Shown here piece by piece: positions 56,601-64,000 of a stretch of DNA of 64,000 nt; position 1 is the first letter of the stretch; each line of letters opens with the position of its first letter. Source of the DNA: Sabellastarte sp. h YS-2021 (Eukaryota; Annelida; Polychaeta; Sabellida; Sabellidae). The stretch spans positions 24,261,160 to 24,325,159 of the forward strand of contig OZ024927.1 of NCBI GenBank assembly GCA_964017235.1. The letters are read 5' to 3'. The position numbers and the translations under genes were made by a program. The notes below the pieces were generated by a model. It saw only the letters and a program-made list of their open reading frames with translations, was not told the origin of the DNA and ran no database searches.

Positions 56601-57578
56601 CTTGTTAAAATACCTGTATTGGCAGCCATTGTTTGAATGTGGAATAATGTACAAAATCTAATATTGCAAAATGTAATATGCCTCAAAATGAGTAGTTATG
56701 CTTTAAAAGTAACATAGTAGCAGTTGCATAGCCTGAAGTGCCAGAAATGAGATGTAACAGCCTAAAACCACCAGCTTTTTTCAAATTTGAGGTAAATATT
56801 GCAGCCTCTAAACCTGACCTGAATGGAATACATTTGAAGTCTTTATGCAATTGCATAGCCCTGAAGTGCCAGAGATGAGATGTAACACCCTAAAACCACC
56901 AGCTTTTTTCAAATTTGAGGTAAATATTGGAGCCTCTAGACCTGACCTGAATGGAATAAATTTGAAGTCTTTATGCTATGTTTAGTGGTGGTTTTTATTT
57001 GTTCATGTTATATGTGTATATATTGGTTTATCAGGCTGCCAAAATAGTACAGCTGCACAGGAATTTGAATGTAGTTGTTCCAACGTTTATTTTTCTTGTC
57101 ACAGGAAGAAAAGGACCTTCATTGGGCAGATGCTTTCATCCTGGTGTACAGTGTTTGTGAAAGGGCTTCCCTGTACTCAGCCTTAAAACAGATAAAACAT
57201 ATCCAGGGTATCAGGTCACCCGAGTATGTACCAATCCTTCTCCTGGGAAATAAATCTGATCTGAAACACTACCAAACTGTTACGAGTCATGAAGTGGAAA
57301 ACATTAGCATTCAACATGGCTGCCAGTATGGTCACCTGTCTGCGGCCGAGGGTCACAGTGACGTCACAATGGCAGTCAATGGGTTGCTGAAGGAAGCTAA
57401 AAGTTACGTACAGCAGAGACAGTTAACCAAGAAACACAGAAGGAAGAATTCACAAACTTTGAAAACTGTATCCAAGGCATTGGCCTATGTGTTTGGAATG
57501 AACTCTGCCTCAAGAAGTAATTCTGTAGAAGAACCCCTTTCATCTAACTCTCAAAATGAGAGTAATTCAGAGCAATAA
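38542..57578 (+). CDS. RERG/RASL11/RASL12-like small GTPase (4 exons, 225 aa)
   Basis: Exons 38542-38614, 41108-41164, 41509-41582 and 57105-57578; all junctions GT/AG, phases 1, 1, 0 consistent, 226 codons with stop. Ras-fold motifs: P-loop GSPGVGKS (17-24), LTKRFIGEY (31-39), switch II DTSAT (64-68), LHWADAFILVYSV (73-85), NKSD (117-120) and SAA (147-149). HWADAF...VYSV and the unusual switch II are typical of the RERG/RASL11/RASL12 branch. The Gly of DxxG is Ala67 and there is no Gln after it, so intrinsic GTP hydrolysis is probably weak. The C-terminus has a basic KKHRRK patch and a Ser/Asn-rich tail ending NSEQ, with no CAAX box, so membrane prenylation is not expected. Orthology among the three subfamilies is not resolved. 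Confidence 0.9.
38615..41107. other. GTPase intron 1
   Basis: 2.5 kb, AT-rich. I see no transposon coding fragment or RNA gene in it. Confidence 0.6.
41108..41164 (+). CDS. GTPase gene, exon 2 (switch I region)
   Basis: Acceptor TTTTCAG|CTTTGG, donor GGAACAG|GTACAA. It codes for ALVVRYLTKRFIGEYLSGT, aligning with Ras helix 1 and the effector loop. At 57 bases it is too short to be noticed as a stand-alone frame. Confidence 0.9.
41509..41582 (+). CDS. GTPase gene, exon 3 (strands 2-3, switch II)
   Basis: Acceptor TACTTCCAG|ATGAAC, donor GCAACA|GTGAGT, phase 0 at the end. It codes for DEHYVSLVLLDEDTVRVHIM and DTSAT. Confidence 0.9.
42215..42935. repeat. Diverged ~440-bp tandem duplication in intron 3
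   Basis: TTTGCAAGGACACTTGAGCT at 42220 corresponds to TTTGCAAGGGACACTAAAGC at 42657. Both copies continue with ACA(C/T)(A/T)TGCGATTTT..TAACA, CTACCCCACTACCAGGC and TTTCAACAATAT.TG.AGCACA. Non-coding. Confidence 0.65.
43583..43807 (+). mobile_element. tRNA-derived SINE, full length, 15-bp target duplication
   Basis: The head has a pol III A box (TGGCAGAGTGG) and B box (GGTTCGCTTCC). The body has CCTCAAGTGGGAAAGCTGGT and GTACTGGTTACCTCTGCCCT. The end is AAATAAATAAA. It is flanked by the perfect 15-bp duplication ACTTTCATGTAGAGA at 43568-43582 and 43808-43822. Confidence 0.9.
43846..43864. repeat. (GGAT)n microsatellite
   Basis: Four to five GGAT units. Confidence 0.8.
44450..44592. repeat. 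~72-bp tandem dimer
   Basis: Two copies of GTAACACATGC(A/C)GGCAACAC...CATTGCA...CAGGCAACAAAA(C/T)GGCAACATG. Confidence 0.75.
45357..45610. repeat. ~128-bp tandem dimer with palindromic core
   Basis: Both copies run from CTCTGGTG(T/A)CTGGAGGAAC to AAAATCCCT(A/C)ATTCACTGAT and contain the short palindrome GGCATTTTGC(A/G)AAATG. Variants of that palindrome continue to about 45715. Confidence 0.75.
46400..47321 (+). mobile_element. L1/Tx1-like LINE fragment, ORF2 C-terminus
   Basis: From about 46480 the frames read KRLLTALGKITVVKTFLLSKL, as in L1/Tx1 RT thumb regions, then the open frame 46602-47321 (239 residues) reads KIGGIKMVDLEIFITALKVIWLRR. The zinc-binding segment is shortened (NDNLCYVCN...WLCP), implying an internal deletion. 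5'-truncated, and non-functional. Confidence 0.7.
47928..48597. mobile_element. Possible TIR element (~670 bp)
   Basis: The ends GTAATGCCCCTGTCCCACCA and the reverse complement of the right end (GTAAGACCCTTGTTCCACCA) match at most positions. Internal segments (AGACCTCCTCAGACTTCCTG and AGGTCTCAGGAAGTCTGAGA) are also inverted copies. No transposase. Confidence 0.5.
48730..49314 (+). mobile_element. Second L1/Tx1-like LINE fragment, zinc-binding C-terminus
   Basis: Open frame 48877-49311 (from about 48730 with breaks). It reads LTWFQMKILYRTLATKTYLF, then DNLCERCKEEET...CNIEEHFW, the zf-RVT-like C-terminal region of L1/Tx1 LINEs. It is a different copy from 46.4-47.3 kb since both retain their own C-termini. 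Confidence 0.7.
49900..50874 (-). pseudogene. DIRS C tyrosine recombinase remnants
   Basis: In pieces: FRPNIKPAYMSMFKSILAFC (core-binding), MRLSNLAPHSLSTFDP (first Arg), VLIKWSKTL (Lys), then FFHISHIRSGATFAYKG (H-x-x-R box altered) and MRHGTWSSDCVWLYI (His and Tyr). At least two frameshifts separate them. Confidence 0.75.
51132..51560 (-). pseudogene. DIRS C RNase H split by a SINE
   Basis: MELDACLTGLGGRWSNWVYH (first Asp) and IVHLEMI precede the SINE. LEMINILLSMRLFASQW and VLVKCDNEV follow it. The frame happens to read through the SINE, so an uninterrupted 134-codon frame is artefactual. Confidence 0.8.
51227..51421 (+). mobile_element. 5'-truncated SINE inside DIRS C, 15-bp target duplication
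   Basis: Same family as 43583-43807 but lacking the tRNA head. It starts at CCCACCTCTGAGG and ends in AAATAAATAA. The perfect duplication TAATCATCTCAAGGT lies at 51212-51226 and 51422-51436. Confidence 0.9.
51778..52524 (-). pseudogene. DIRS C reverse transcriptase remnants
   Basis: Pieces in several frames: GALMGPFDRNPIAGGHTSPF, then FPTIDDVTDELKLLGKGALL with YKVDISRA, PDYDLLGLNWNG, FGKRHGSQIFQR, then ARGFKSIDYIDDYIGVALPS (YxDD intact). This copy shows the segment that is deleted in element A. Confidence 0.75.
53300..54301 (-). pseudogene. DIRS C gag remnants
   Basis: The N-terminal piece has NLHKTCQVRHNLPTGQKC, the conserved finger with one changed position. The C-terminal piece has HAVLLCEMERGSLEW, DRIDRIRRN and, in a shifted frame, HPEKDC. 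The intervening part (54063-53806) is the variable Ser/Asp-rich region. At the equivalent of the slippery site there are seven A then C (53330-53323). Confidence 0.65.
54501..55047. mobile_element. MITE with ~25-bp terminal inverted repeats
   Basis: The left end TGGGGCTGATTTCACAAAGG and the right end CCTTTGTGAAATCAGCCCCA are inverted copies; imperfect inverted similarity (TTAAGTC, TTAGAC, GTGGTTT motifs) continues inward. About 547 bp, no ORF. No clear target duplication. Confidence 0.85.
55048..56723. other. GTPase intron 3, 3' part
   Basis: Contains a (TA)n stretch (55560-55612) and a segment at about 55290-55540 whose minus strand ends in TATAAATAAATAAA, like a SINE tail, which I could not assign. 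The motif ATTTATCTATGACAGTAG with TGAAATCTCCAACAA at 55828 also occurs at 46277. No gene. Confidence 0.35.
56724..56978. repeat. 127-bp tandem dimer next to GTPase exon 4
   Basis: TTGCATAGCC(C)TGAAGTGCCA begins both copies (56724 and 56851). They are nearly identical through GAAGTCTTTATGC. Confidence 0.85.
57105..57578 (+). CDS. GTPase gene, exon 4 (rest of the G domain and tail)
   Basis: Acceptor TTTTCTTGTCACAG|GAAGAA, in frame with exon 3. It holds the NKSD and SAA guanine-binding motifs, the basic patch and the stop. The stop codon lies within AATAAA (GAG CAA TAA AAA), which could double as an early polyadenylation signal. Confidence 0.9.
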   Translation, partial: EEKDLHWADAFILVYSVCERASLYSALKQIKHIQGIRSPEYVPILLLGNKSDLKHYQTVTSHEVENISIQHGCQYGHLSAAEGHSDVTMAVNGLLKEAKSYVQQRQLTKKHRRKNSQTLKTVSKALAYVFGMNSASRSNSVEEPLSSNSQNESNSEQ

Positions 57579-57936
57579 AAAAATTAGATTTAGTTTGTAG
57601 GCCTCTTCAAAAAAGATAAAGTTACAACTGTTCAGTCATCAATTAATTTTGAAATTAATCTGATTTTTTATTCTAACTTTTATAGTATCTAATCTGCATC
57701 ACTCATAGACTCTAAGGCACAACTCTACATAAGCATATTGAACAGTCCATGCACATAACAACATAGCAACATAGCAGTCCATACACCTAACAACATAGCA
57801 AGGTCATACCTGAGAAGGAATAGGGGTGACAGTTCTGCTATGGGGGATAGGCTTTTGCAAACAGCTAAGCTTTGAACTTTTTCCTGGAGGAGGCGACAGG
57901 TGATGCATAGTGTCCATTGTCGAGAAGGTCATTCCA

Positions 57937-58018
57937 CATCTCAAAATGAGAGTAATTCAGAGCAATAAAAAATTTAGATTTAGTTTGTAGGCCTCTGCAA
58001 AAAAACGTGTGAAGCTCA
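57937..58018 (+). repeat. Duplicate of the GTPase gene 3' end
   Basis: CTCAAAATGAGAGTAATTCA followed by GAGCAATAAAAAA, TTAGATTTAGTTTGTAGG and CCTCT(G)CAAAAAA repeats 57547-57612, which is the last ten codons, the stop and the start of the 3'-UTR of the GTPase exon 4. Confidence 0.85.
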
Positions 58019-58049
58019 AAGATAAAGTTATATAAGTATTTTACACCAT

Positions 58050-58440
58050 ATCTCCCCTTGTACAAATCTGCCATGAACACAAGACGTTCCAATCCCAAAA
58101 AATTGTTCCTTCAGGTTCCCTCTTACTGTGCTTCCATCCATAAATCAAAGGTCCATTTTAACAATAGTTTTTCATATGATGCCCCTAAGTTATGGAATGA
58201 TCTTCCATATGATATACGCAGTGCTCCAAATCTCTCCAGTTTCAAAAGTCGACTCAAAACCTACCTATTTCAGAAATCATTCCCACCATAGCTTCTTACT
58301 ACCGAACACCGGACGACCTCTCTGGGAACGACTCGGAACATGTCTGATGTCTTATGACTTATGCCTTATGAATTGGATGGTGTGCCTTAGAATCCGTTGA
58401 TACGGAGATTAAGCATGTGGACAACTGATTGATTGATTGA
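58050..58440 (+). mobile_element. Plus-strand LINE 3' end with (TGAT)n tail
   Basis: The frame 58058-58291 reads NNSFSYDAPKLWNDLPYDIR, then SSFKSRLKTYLFQKSFPP, the C-terminus of CR1/L2/Nimb-type LINEs. A 3'-UTR and GATTGATTGATTGATG follow. It is inserted into the minus-strand LINE. Confidence 0.8.
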
Positions 58441-58560
58441 TGTTAGGAGTATCAAACAAAAAACTATTTCCAAAGTGTTTGACTGACTTGTAGAGAGAAG
58501 AGTGAAAAGGAGAAACTGTCAGGTATTGACAGTCAGGGTAGGTACGTCTGGCTCTTTTTG

Positions 58561-59134
58561 CAATTCTCTGTTTCCTCTAGCTCATTTATCATGTGGTTTA
58601 CAATGCCAGCTTCTGCTGGTATGACTTCAACTGCAGAAAGAGCTTTAAATTCTGCCTTTGATCTTTGTTGATGACTTTTTTTACCCACAATTCATCTGTT
58701 TGGTCCCATGATTAAGACTATTTATGGGAAAATTTAGTTTTACCTGTATTAATTCTAGTGATTATCTTTCTTCTTAAAAATTGTTTTGTTGGTTTGCATT
58801 GTTAAATATATACAATCCATTTGTTAACTCTCCTAGCAAGGCTGTTTTGAATACAGTGTATAGGGCATATAATGTCGATCTTACCTGGATATATAAAACA
58901 ATTTAAAAGGTATTTGCAACCATTATGGCAGTGCCCAGAGAAATGTTATGACACTTCCTGTACAGTCTCTCAACTTAGCCAAGTCAGCCTTGCATCTCAC
59001 CTTGGTATGTCTCTGAAAGAACATAACACAAACAACTTTACAGCATAAGGAAACTAACTAATTAAGACGTAAACCAGTATGGCATGCCAGATTCACCCTG
59101 TTCCAGAATAACCTTTGGTAATGTCAAAGACGAC
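58561..59134. other. Intergenic DNA
   Basis: No gene or clear repeat seen. Confidence 0.4.
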
Positions 59135-59608
59135 TGTTACAACCATTAACGTATCAATAACCAATAATGTAGCAAAAATTGACCAGTAATGTATCATCAA
59201 CCAATAATGTATCAAAATTAACCATTAATGTATCAATTTTTTAGCCAATAACGTAAAAATCACTTGCTCCAATAACATATCAAAAAGAAAGCAGCAATAA
59301 TGTATCAACCATTAATGTATTAGGCCTAATCTTCAGTGGAAAGTTGCAGTTTTGTATGGTACTGGAACAAAGCTATAGTTTCTTTAGGTCAAGGAGGTTT
59401 GCAGTGGCCAAATGGTTAGCAACTTTCCATCTTGTCACATGTTGCCACCTCTGTGTGGGGGTTTGACTCCCACAAAAGGAAAGTGCTGTGGCCCTCTTTG
59501 ACTCTGTTTTATCACATTATTGGTTGATGATACATTATTGGTCAATTTTTGCTACATTATTGGCTAGCTGATACATTATTGGTTATTGATACGTTAATGG
59601 TTGTAACA
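59135..59608. mobile_element. Foldback element with ~75-bp arms and a tRNA-like centre
   Basis: The left end TGTTACAACCATTAACGTAT is the exact inverse of the right end. The arms continue with ACCAATAATGTA(T/G)CAA-type repeats, the right arm having one extra unit. The middle (59393-59480) has TGGCCAAATGG and GGTTTGACTCC, similar to pol III A and B boxes, suggesting an embedded SINE head. No ORF. Confidence 0.75.
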
Positions 59609-60825
59609 GAGGACCTATGAAGTAATGGCTCATACGTGAGATGGATTTAGAACGGTGTAATGCTTGGTGCTGTATTATGGCATAGACCTCATCTTGGCAC
59701 AATCTGGAAGATGGAATATGTATTAACATGCAGTTGTCATCTGTATAACTCCTGCATTTTTGCATACCAAATAAGGAAGTCAAAATGACAAAATAAATAA
59801 ATTTAATATCTTTGGGAATTTCTTTGTGCAATTTTGCCAAGGTGGGGCAGTGATTGAATGTAGAAATTTATTATCGCCCATTAAAAAGCCTTCTAAAAAG
59901 TTTACTGTTTGGCCTTTTTGTTGTTATAGATTGTTCTTGTGTTAATGCACATTATATCCAATATAAATCCACTATATTTAACACATAATATCCATAAATA
60001 ATGTTTTTGTGTCCAAGGTGTGCCAAGTTATGACGGGGTGCAGCAATCAACAATTATATTCTTACTATTATATGTCACTGTACATGCTGTGACTTCAGAG
60101 AAAGGATTTGCGTGTATGGACAGATTCCTGTAAAAAACACTTTGATTTACAATAGTGCAGAACAAATCATGACAGGCCATCTACATTTACTGGACACATA
60201 TGAAAGCTACAATTTCAGCCTTTGAAACTAAATTAGGCGGACGGGAGCAATGTGGCATGGCCAATGGCATCAGACACTGACAAGATTACTGCAACTGGTT
60301 CACCCTTTGATAAAGAAAAACATGCAAAGAAATATTAATATTACTATGCAATTTGTTGTTGATACATTTGAAATTCTTTGTTTTACTCTGGATTTTAACT
60401 CTCTCAGAAATTCTAAGCATAAAAAAGCATTCAAAGAGTAAGAATGTCAGTTAATTTGTACTCTGGCTGGAATGTAGTCGATTGTAGGGTGTCAATAAAT
60501 ATAATCTTGTTCAACTGCAGAATTGTTTACAGACCCACAGTAAAACAGAGTAGATCCTGTACTAATTTCCGATGGTTACTTTTTTCTGCCCATGGATTTT
60601 TTTATATTTCCTCTACCCCTTATGTTTTATTGCACCTTAGACTTTGATACATATCAAAATGAATCATTTTAAAAGTTTGTAAATAATAATAATAAACTGC
60701 TTAACGAAGGCAGAAATTTGTTTTGGCCTACATGTGTGAGCTGCAAAGCAATCATTTATGAAAGTCTGTAGATACAAAAAAACAAGGCTGAAAAGTTAAT
60801 CTACAGGCAGAAGCTGCAAACACGT
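59609..60825. other. Intergenic DNA
   Basis: AT-rich, no supported gene. Small ORFs here have no domain or splice context. Confidence 0.4.
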
Positions 60826-62143
60826 CAATAGGGCACTACAGTAGTCAGTAGTAGACAATTGATGAAAGTCAGTACATCACTACAGTAGTCAGCAGTACAC
60901 AATTGACGAAAGTCAGTACATCACTACAGTAGTCAGCAGTACACAATTGATGAAACTCGCTACACCACTACAGTAGTCAGCAGTACACAATTGATGAAAG
61001 TCAGTACATCACAACAGTAGTCAGCAGTACACAATTGATGAAAGTAAGTAGAGCACTACGGTAGTCAGCACTAACAATTGATGAAAAAAAGTCAGTACAG
61101 CACTACAGTAGTCAGTAGTACACAATTGATGAAAGTCAGTACAACACTACAGTAGTCAGTAGTACACAATTGATGAAAGTCAGTACAGCACTACAGTAGT
61201 CAGCAGTACACAATTGATGAAAGTCAGTACAACACTACAGTAGTCAGTAGTACATAATTGATGAAAGTCAGTACAACACTATAGTAGTCAGTAGTACATA
61301 ATTGATGAAAGTCAGTACAACACTATAGTAGTCAGTAGTACATAATTGATGAAAGTCAGTACAACACTACAGTAGTCAGTAGTACACAATTGATGAAAGT
61401 CAGTACAACACTACAGTAGTCAGTAGTACATAATTGATTAAAGTCAGTACAACACTACAGTAGTCAGTAGTACATAATTGATGAAAGTCAGTACATCACA
61501 ACAGTAGTCAGCAGTACACAATTGATGAAAGTCAGTACAACACTACAGTAGTCAGTAGTACATAATTGATGAAAGTCAGTACAACACTACAGTAGTCAGT
61601 AGTACATAATTGATGAAAGTCAGTACAGCACTACAGTAGTCAGTAGTACACAATTGATGAAAGTCAGTACATCACAACAGTAGTCAGCAGTACACAATTG
61701 ATGAAAGTAAGTAGAGCACTACGGTAGTCAGCACTAACAATTGATGAAAAAAGTCAGTACAGCACTACAGTAGTCAGTAGTACACAATTGATGAAAGTCA
61801 GTACAACACTACAGTAGTCAGTAGTACATAATTGATGAAAGTCAGTACAGCACTACAGTAGTCAGTAGTACATAATTGATGAAAGTCAGTACAGCACTAC
61901 AGTAGTCAGTAGTGGAAAATTAATGAAAATCAGTAGGACATAACACTAGTTAGTAGTGCACAATTGATGAAAATCAGTAGGGCACTGCAGTAGGCAGCAG
62001 TACACAATTGATGAAAGTACATACGACATTACAGTAGTACACAACTGATGAAAGTAAGTTGGACACTACAGTAGTCAGTTGTACACAATCAATGAAAATC
62101 AGTTGGGCTCTACAGTAGGCAGTAGTACACAATTGATGAAAGT
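60826..62143. repeat. 44-bp satellite/minisatellite, about 30 units
   Basis: Unit: CACTACAGTAGTCAG(C/T)AGTA, then CA(C/T)AATTGATGAAAGTCAGTA, then CA(A/G/T). The period is 44 bp over most of the array. Higher-order structure is visible: a unit with extra A's before GTCAG and a preceding CACTACGGTAGTCAGCACTA unit occur twice (about 61055-61090 and 61715-61755). The array decays towards 62143. Confidence 0.95.
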
Positions 62144-64000
62144 CTAGAGACGAAAAAAGATATTTGCTTAATCATGATATTCTGCACTTCACATTTTCTG
62201 ATGAACCTCTGCCATTCATATGCTACTAAATATTATTAGGTTTTAAATCATTTATTCTCACTCAAAGACGACCAATTTCCACACAATAGCAAATTTACTT
62301 ACATAGAAAAGTGATGCTTCATAAACCATTCTACACTGAGTTTCTGCTCCTGAAAGACTTTCCATGTAGCAGTTTGAAAGAAATTATTGACAGCATAAAA
62401 TCAATAAACGTAATAAATGGAGATTCACAGGAAAAAATTTCCCGAATATATATACTATATTCACACAAACGTCATGTATCATGTCATCTACTCACAGGTG
62501 CAATTACGTGCAAAACTTTAGAATTCATAGTTCTTTCGTTTAGATCGTCTAGTCAGTAATACATAATCAATGAATTTCAGTAGAGCACTACAGTTGTCAG
62601 CACAACACAATTAATGAAAGTCAAGACAGGGGCGTAGGAAGCAATTTTTGGGTTGGGGGAAGCGAGGACTGAAGGAGCTAAATTGCAACGCTAACATATC
62701 CCCTGACAGGCCATTTTTCATGCCACAGGCATTTACTGGGTGTAACTATTTTGTGTGATTAATATTTGTTATAAATTATTTTTCGTTTATGTTTATTATA
62801 GGAATAACGCCTGACAAACCCTGGTATATGCTGAATTTTACCATGGTTTGAGATTATAAACCCCGAAGGCGAAGGCGTTATTCCTATTCTAACATGACAA
62901 AATAATCAAAATACTTGTAATTTCCTTATATTTTGCAAAAAAAAAATCATGACCATTTCACAAACGTTCTAAACAAATCAGGCTGTTCCACCAATTGTAT
63001 ATTGTGGCAGTAGCATTTTCTCACTAAATATGCCGAAAATAAAGATTTTTAAAAATTTTTTATGTTCTATATATTTTCTTTTTAGTATCAGAATTATATT
63101 CAATAAAAAGTGCTTTTATCAATAATAATAAGTTGTGATCCTAAATTGTCGAAAAACCGGAAGCATGTACTTGGTTATTGTTATTTGCGAAGGGATGACA
63201 ATGGAACAGCCAAGATGTATATCGAGGTTTTACCATAGCTCTCGACCAATCAGAATTGCGGACACAGCCGTGTCATGTTAGAATTATTTATTTATTTTCA
63301 TATTTTTATTTTTTTGGTCGAACCATTTTTTTTCATTTTTTTTTTTTCTGTCAATTTAAAACACATCCTCTGGGTCGATTGTTCATTGGCGTCATATGCA
63401 GGTTGTATGCCTACTTAAAACTTTGTTTTTTGGCACATGCGAAAAGAACATATTAATATATTCCTATGTGAGATTTCAGCTCTATCAGTCAGATAGTATG
63501 AGAGCTATAGAGCTTAAAAGTGGTAAAAAAGTCTATAAACTGGGTCTCTGTGGGGGAATTTTAGAGACCTTAAAGTGACTTCAGAATTAAAGCTACAGAA
63601 TTCAATTTTTTCACAGACAAACATTATATATAGAAGTCATATCTAATACAGTTTGAGACTTGTAGACTTACCATTTTCAAGTCACAGGGCAAAAATGTCT
63701 ATGTAGGGGCCTCAGACACAATTATAACCTTAACATAAAGTCTTGATTTTAGGCACATGTAAAGAGTATAAAGTAATATGTTTCCAGGTAATGTTTGAGC
63801 CAGATGAGCCATATGCCTTTTGATCTAGAAGAAATTAAGTGACCCAACTGCAAATTTCTGACCTTAAGGTGGCCATAAATTTTTATTAGGCCTGTGGTAG
63901 AGCACTACAGCAGTGAGTAGTAATCTTTTAACACACTATATATTGCTTACCATTTTCTAAACAGATATGAACTGTATAAACAGTAATTTATGAAAAGTGT
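62144..64000. other. Non-coding DNA with stray satellite units and a hairpin
   Basis: Isolated satellite units recur at 62546-62625 and about 63896-63925. A double hairpin lies at 62801-62890: GGAATAACGCCT / AGGCGTTATTCC outside and AAACC-TGGTA / TACCATGGTTT inside. TCTAACATGAC at 62889 pairs with GTCATGTTAGA at 63272. No supported gene. Confidence 0.5.

Larger units (their letters stand above)
57656..58560 (-). mobile_element. Minus-strand LINE 3' end interrupted at 57937-58440
   Basis: 57656-57936 and 58441-58560 together match the 3' coding end and 3'-UTR of the LINE at 10604-11316 (GGCTTTTGCAAA, TTTTTCCTGGAGGAGGC, GAAGGTCATTCCA, then GTTTGACTGACTTG, GTCAGGTATTGAC). The coding match breaks exactly between CATTCCACATC and TTAGGAGTATC, where about 500 bp are inserted. 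Confidence 0.75.

Noticed and set aside
57075..57104. Upstream Met of the exon-4 frame as a start of a separate short GTPase.
   Set aside because: The frame before 57105 is a pyrimidine-rich acceptor tract ending CACAG, and exons 1-3 supply the missing P-loop in phase.
60826..62143. CRISPR-like array.
   Set aside because: Units are contiguous with no unique spacers and the DNA is eukaryotic; it is a satellite.
62311..62559. 82-codon ORF that looks protein-like.
   Set aside because: No domain, splice signal or homologous copy that I can recognise; it lies between satellite remnants.

Overview
This is eukaryotic, AT-rich, intron-containing DNA. The mix of DIRS-type tyrosine-recombinase retrotransposons, several non-LTR (LINE) families, tRNA-derived SINEs, foldback/MITE-like elements, satellites and a secreted protein packed with short cysteine modules suggests a marine lophotrochozoan, most likely a mollusc. 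The species cannot be fixed from sequence alone.

Two host genes can be assembled from exons whose splice sites and reading phases agree. (1) On the minus strand, five exons between 16540 and 4754 encode a predicted secreted protein of 516 residues with about 74 cysteines: signal peptide, short cysteine module, TIL-like module, then a chain of repeated CxxCxC / GCW...C...PCP modules. (2) On the plus strand, four exons between 38542 and 57578 encode a 225-residue Ras-superfamily GTPase of the RERG/RASL11/RASL12 type, with an altered switch II and no CAAX box. Its third intron is 15.5 kb and full of transposons.

Layout. 1-1600: 5' part of a minus-strand DIRS element (gag plus the start of pol) that runs off the window. 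2165-3431: 3' part of a plus-strand tyrosine-recombinase element with terminal repeats. 3480-3607: LINE tail. 4754-16540: cysteine-rich gene, with LINE pieces, a repeat block and a 146-bp tandem array in its introns. 17260-17930: large inverted-repeat element. 19133-20560: inverted copy of the repeat block at 9250-10490. 21510-26393: decayed DIRS element B. 28186-29060: non-coding repeat. 30110-31203: 5'-truncated LINE. 32216-38276: structurally complete DIRS element A with inverted terminal repeats. 38542-57578: GTPase gene, whose third intron holds SINEs, L1/Tx1-like LINE fragments, MITEs and decayed DIRS element C (49900-54301). 57656-58560: nested LINE pieces containing a duplicate of the GTPase gene's 3' end. 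59135-59608: foldback element. 60826-62143: 44-bp satellite. The remainder is AT-rich non-coding sequence.

The most interesting observation is in the DIRS elements. In two diverged copies (window start and element A) the gag frame ends with the slippery heptamer A AAA AAC, one sense codon before the stop, and pol is open in exactly the -1 frame with no ATG. In the first copy a perfect 7-bp stem hairpin follows after a 7-nt spacer, which is the layout of a -1 programmed ribosomal frameshift signal. Element A keeps three long open frames but has lost the RT catalytic YxDD segment and the first RNase H aspartate, while its recombinase looks intact.
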